Assembly (NCBI RefSeq): GCF_000685015.1
Contig: NZ_BAYA01000007.1
Span: 124,001 to 188,000, forward strand
DNA length: 64,000 nucleotides
DNA from: Paraburkholderia bannensis NBRC 103871
GTDB taxonomy: Bacteria > Pseudomonadota > Gammaproteobacteria > Burkholderiales > Burkholderiaceae
Direction: 5' to 3'
The position numbers were made by a program, and so were the translations under genes. The notes under the pieces were generated by a model that saw only the letters and a list, made by a program, of their open reading frames with translations, was not told the DNA's origin and did not search any database. Shown here in pieces: positions 60,734 to 64,000 of the stretch (position 1 is its first letter; each line of letters opens with the position of its first letter).

Positions 60734-61519
60734 TCAGGCGCGCCAGAGCGGCGTGCGCTTTTCAAGGAACGACGACACGCCGTCGCGCCCTTCACCGCTT
60801 GCGCGGATACGCGCGATGCGCCGCGCCGTATCGTCGATCAATGCATCGTCGATCGTCACGTTCGCGACGTCCTGCACGAGTTGCTTGCACTCGCGCACTG
60901 CGTTCGGGCTGTTCGCGCAAAGCGTGTCGGCGATGCGTTGCACGGCGGCGTCCAGCTCTGCTGCGCTCACGGCTTCGCTCACGAGGCCAAGGCGCAGCGC
61001 CGTCGCGCAATCAAAGGCTTCTGCCGTGACGAAATAGCGCCGCGAAGCCTGCTCGCCCAATGCGCGAATCACATACGGCGCAATGGTGGCGGGCATGAGG
61101 CCGAGCCGCGCCTCGGACAGGCAGAAGTGCACCGTATCCGCCGCCACGACGATATCGGCCGTGCAGACCAGCCCCATGCCGCCCGCGTAGGCATCGCCAT
61201 GCACGCGCGCGATCACCGGCTTCGGACAGCGATAGATCGCCGACAGCATGTGTGCGAGACGCAGCGCATCGGCGTGGTTCTCTTCGTCGGAGTAACCAGC
61301 CATCCTGCGCATCCAGTTCAGGTCTGCTCCGGCGCAGAAAGCCTTGCCATTGCCCGCGAGCACAATCGCCCGCACATCGTCACGCGTGCCGAGTGCGGTG
61401 AACGCGGCAGTCAGGTCGGCGATCATCGCCTCGTTGAACGCATTGCGCACGTCCGGGCGATTGAGCGTGACCGTGGCCACATGGCCCGCGAATTCGACCG
61501 TGAGCGTTTCGTAGTTCAT
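60734..61519 (-). CDS. liuC: Methylglutaconyl-CoA hydratase
   Basis: A 261-residue crotonase. AFCAGADLNWMRRMAGYSDEE near residue 62 and CLSEARLGLMPATIAPYVI near residue 135 are characteristic of methylglutaconyl-CoA hydratases. It hydrates 3-methylglutaconyl-CoA to HMG-CoA in leucine catabolism. It lies between the carboxylase subunit genes, 32 bases before liuD and 27 after liuB. Confidence 0.92.
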   Translation of the reverse strand: MNYETLTVEFAGHVATVTLNRPDVRNAFNEAMIADLTAAFTALGTRDDVRAIVLAGNGKAFCAGADLNWMRRMAGYSDEENHADALRLAHMLSAIYRCPKPVIARVHGDAYAGGMGLVCTADIVVAADTVHFCLSEARLGLMPATIAPYVIRALGEQASRRYFVTAEAFDCATALRLGLVSEAVSAAELDAAVQRIADTLCANSPNAVRECKQLVQDVANVTIDDALIDDTARRIARIRASGEGRDGVSSFLEKRTPLWRA

Positions 61520-61546
61520 TGTGATGCCTCCTCCTCGCTCGCGGCC

Positions 61547-63154
61547 TTACATGCGGAACACGCCAAAACGCGTGTCCTCGATGGGCGCATTCATCGTCGC
61601 CGAAAGCCCCAGGCCCAGCACGTCGCGCGTCTGCGCGGGATCGATCACGCCGTCGTCCCACAGGCGCGCGCTCGCGTAATACGGATGGCCCTGGCGCTCG
61701 TACTGCTCGCGGATCGGCTGCTTGAACGCTTCCTCTTCCTGCGTGCTCCAGCTGCCGCCCTTCGCCTCGATGCCGTCGCGGCGCACCGTGGCAAGCACCG
61801 ACGCAGCCTGCTCCCCGCCCATCACTGAAATACGCGCATTGGGCCACATCCACAGGAAGCGCGGCGAATACGCACGGCCGCACATGCCGTAGTTGCCCGC
61901 GCCAAACGAGCCGCCGATGATGACCGTGAATTTCGGCACCTTCGCCGTGGCCACGGCCGTCACCATCTTCGCGCCGTTGCGCGCGATGCCTTCGTTTTCG
62001 TACTTGCGGCCCACCATGAAGCCCGTGATGTTCTGCAGGAACACGAGCGGGATTTTTCGTTGCGCGCACAACTCAATGAAATGCGCGCCCTTCAAGGCCG
62101 ACTCGGAAAACAGAATGCCGTTGTTTGCGACGATGCCGACCGGATGGCCCCAGATATGCGCAAAGCCCGTCACGAGCGTCGTGCCATAGCGCGCCTTGAA
62201 TTCGTCGAATGCCGAATCGTCGACGATGCGCGCAATCACTTCGCGCACGTCGAAAGGCTTGCGCGTATCGACGGGAATCACGCCGTAGAGGCTCTTTGCG
62301 TCGTAACGCGGCGGCAGCGGCTCGCGCAGCGCAACAGGCGGCACCTTCGTGCGATTCAGGTTGCCGACGATCGAGCGCGCAATCCCTAGCGCGTGAGCGT
62401 CGTTTTGCGCGAGATGATCGGCCACGCCGGAAAGACGCGTATGCACGTCGCCGCCGCCGAGGTCTTCGGCGCTGACCTCCTCGCCCGTCGCCGCTTTCAC
62501 GAGCGGCGGGCCGCCCAGGAAAATCGTGCCCTGGTTCTTCACGATGATCGATTCGTCGCTCATCGCGGGCACGTAGGCGCCGCCCGCGGTGCACGACCCC
62601 ATCACCACCGCGATCTGCGGAATGCCTTGCGCGGAGAGATTCGCCTGGTTGTAGAAGATGCGGCCAAAGTGGTCGCGGTCGGGAAACACATCGTCCTGGT
62701 TCGGCAGGTTCGCGCCGCCCGAATCGACCAGGTATACGCAAGGCAGATTATTTTCCTGCGCGATTTCCTGCGCGCGCACGTGCTTCTTCACCGTGACCGG
62801 ATAGTACGTGCCGCCCTTGACCGTGGCGTCGTTGCAGACGATCACGCACTCCTGGCCCGCGATGCGCCCGATGCCCGTGATGACGCCCGCACCCGGCGCG
62901 TCGTCGTTGTACATGCCGTAGGCCGCGAGCTGCGAAAGCTCCAGGAACGGCGTGCCCGGATCGAGCAGTTGCGCGATGCGCTCGCGCGGCAGCAGCTTGC
63001 CGCGCGAGACGTGCTTGTCGCGTGCGGCCTCGCCGCCACCCAGCGAGAGCTTCTGGATTTTTTCGCGCAGGTCGGCAACCAGCGCTTCAAGCGCGGCCGA
63101 ATTGGCCTTGAAGTCGTCCGAACGCGGGTTGAGCTTGGTTTCGATGATCGGCAT
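61547..63154 (-). CDS. liuB: Methylcrotonyl-CoA carboxylase beta subunit
   Basis: A 535-residue carboxyltransferase with [19 protein letters not shown] near residue 60, [21 protein letters not shown] near 145 and [20 protein letters not shown] near 430. This is the acyl-CoA carboxylase beta family, and the residues around GGANLPNQ are typical of the methylcrotonyl-CoA enzyme. It transfers CO2 from biotin to the substrate. It follows liuA by 35 bases. Confidence 0.94.
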   Translation of the reverse strand: MPIIETKLNPRSDDFKANSAALEALVADLREKIQKLSLGGGEAARDKHVSRGKLLPRERIAQLLDPGTPFLELSQLAAYGMYNDDAPGAGVITGIGRIAGQECVIVCNDATVKGGTYYPVTVKKHVRAQEIAQENNLPCVYLVDSGGANLPNQDDVFPDRDHFGRIFYNQANLSAQGIPQIAVVMGSCTAGGAYVPAMSDESIIVKNQGTIFLGGPPLVKAATGEEVSAEDLGGGDVHTRLSGVADHLAQNDAHALGIARSIVGNLNRTKVPPVALREPLPPRYDAKSLYGVIPVDTRKPFDVREVIARIVDDSAFDEFKARYGTTLVTGFAHIWGHPVGIVANNGILFSESALKGAHFIELCAQRKIPLVFLQNITGFMVGRKYENEGIARNGAKMVTAVATAKVPKFTVIIGGSFGAGNYGMCGRAYSPRFLWMWPNARISVMGGEQAASVLATVRRDGIEAKGGSWSTQEEEAFKQPIREQYERQGHPYYASARLWDDGVIDPAQTRDVLGLGLSATMNAPIEDTRFGVFRM

Positions 63155-63189
63155 TTCGTTGTCCTCGCAACGTTCTGGCTAGCGTGCGT

Positions 63190-64000
63190 TCAGGCAGTTT
63201 CCGCGAACAGTTCGCGGCCGATCAACATGCGGCGAATCTCGCTCGTGCCCGCGCCGATTTCGTAGAGCTTCGCGTCGCGCCAGAGACGTCCCACGGGATA
63301 CTCGTTGATATAGCCGTTGCCGCCCAGGATCTGGATCGCTTCGCCGGCCATCCACGTGGCCTTTTCGGCGGTATAGAGAATCACGCCCGCGCAGTCCTTG
63401 CGCACCTGGCGCACGTGATCCTTGCCAAGCGTGTCGAGCTGGCGACCCACCGCGTAGAGATACGCGCGGCACGCCTGATAGGTGGTGTAGAGATCGGCGA
63501 CCTTGCCTTGAATGAGCTGGAATTCGCCGATCGCCTGGCCGAACTGCTTGCGCTCGTGGATATACGGCACGACCGCGTCCATCACGGCGGCCATGATGCC
63601 GGTGGGGCCGCCCGCGAGCACGGCGCGCTCGTAATCGAGCCCGCTCATCAGCACCTTCACGCCGCCATTGAGCTGGCCGAGGATATTCTCCTCAGGCACT
63701 TCCACGTCCTGAAACACGAGCTCGCCCGTATGCGAGCCGCGCATGCCCAGCTTGTCGAGCTTCTGCGCGACGGAGAAGCCCTTCATGCCCTTTTCGACGA
63801 TAAAGGCCGTCATGCCCTTCGGGCCCGCTTCGAGATCGGTCTTGGCATAGACCACCAGCGTGTCGCAATCCGGGCCGTTGGTAATCCACATTTTCGTGCC
63901 GTTGAGCACGTATTTGTCGCCCTTTTTATCGGCGCGCAGCTTCATGCTGACGACGTCCGAACCCGCGTTCGGCTCGCTCATGGCAAGCGCGCCGATATGT
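63190..64000 (-). CDS. liuA: Isovaleryl-CoA dehydrogenase, C-terminal part (partial)
   Basis: About 270 C-terminal residues; the N-terminus lies beyond the right window edge (the frame continues upstream through HIGALA before MSEPNAGSD). [20 protein letters not shown] is the flavin-binding segment, and the end has [34 protein letters not shown]. The gap in the usual YEGT motif (here EIGAGTSE) is normal for isovaleryl-CoA dehydrogenases, whose catalytic Glu is elsewhere. It is the first enzyme after transamination and oxidation of leucine, here heading the liu operon. Confidence 0.93.
   Translation of the reverse strand, partial: HIGALAMSEPNAGSDVVSMKLRADKKGDKYVLNGTKMWITNGPDCDTLVVYAKTDLEAGPKGMTAFIVEKGMKGFSVAQKLDKLGMRGSHTGELVFQDVEVPEENILGQLNGGVKVLMSGLDYERAVLAGGPTGIMAAVMDAVVPYIHERKQFGQAIGEFQLIQGKVADLYTTYQACRAYLYAVGRQLDTLGKDHVRQVRKDCAGVILYTAEKATWMAGEAIQILGGNGYINEYPVGRLWRDAKLYEIGAGTSEIRRMLIGRELFAETA

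Overview
The window reads as a chromosomal segment of a high-GC betaproteobacterium, most likely Burkholderiaceae (Paraburkholderia, Caballeronia or Burkholderia). The reasons are the dense GC-rich coding, three DUF4148 small secreted proteins, the Mrp/Pha antiporter genes, the acyl-CoA catabolic clusters, LysR/GntR/sigma-54 regulators and a Fur-controlled feoAB operon. I saw no tRNA, rRNA, insertion sequence, prophage or CRISPR array. The assignment rests on protein recognition only; no search was run.

Layout. 1-1652: tail of an Mrp-type cation/proton antiporter operon (D end, E, F, G). 2053-2841: DUF4397 lipoprotein. 2884-9792: LysR regulator divergent from a beta-oxidation-like operon (FadB-type bifunctional enzyme, paired acyl-CoA dehydrogenases resembling PimC/PimD, CaiB/BaiF CoA-transferase). 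10029-12191: DedA/PAP2-like/LssY membrane protein whose PAP2 motifs are eroded. 12753-14643: DyP peroxidase overlapping a family 1 encapsulin shell gene. 14723-16960: Fur-box-preceded TonB siderophore receptor. 17330-19241: PpnP and a CLC channel. 19263-25395: a likely valine/short-chain acyl-CoA operon (acyl-CoA dehydrogenase, acyl-CoA synthetase, enoyl-CoA hydratase, HIBYL-CoA hydrolase) divergent from an AraC regulator. 25488-30000: small genes, a HigBA toxin-antitoxin pair, a purine permease and cytochrome b561. 30178-40791: AcoR-like activator, ferredoxin, two further DUF4148 genes, small envelope proteins, GntR/MFS pair, flavin reductase and a ferritin-like protein. 40854-43770: amidase, orphan amino-acid binding protein, His-rich secreted protein. 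44102-46511: feoA-feoB-Cys-rich membrane protein under a perfect Fur palindrome.

The most distinctive locus is 46591-56665. A leftward four-gene operon encodes a DmmA-like protein, an FMN/2Fe-2S reductase, a heme-dependent oxidative N-demethylase (DUF3445) and an aminobutyraldehyde-type dehydrogenase. Divergent from it are a PAS-only protein and a translationally coupled sigma-54 activator, followed by an APC amine/amino-acid permease and a porin. Sequences matching -24/-12 promoters lie before both the demethylase operon and the permease, and a palindrome in the divergent region is a candidate activator site. This looks like one regulon for uptake and oxidative demethylation of a secondary or N-methylated amine; the substrate cannot be read from sequence.

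56786-64000: CDP-diacylglycerol pyrophosphatase, a MarR/AhpD-like divergent pair, and the leucine catabolic liu operon (liuA end, liuB, liuC, liuD) read leftward and cut by the right window edge.
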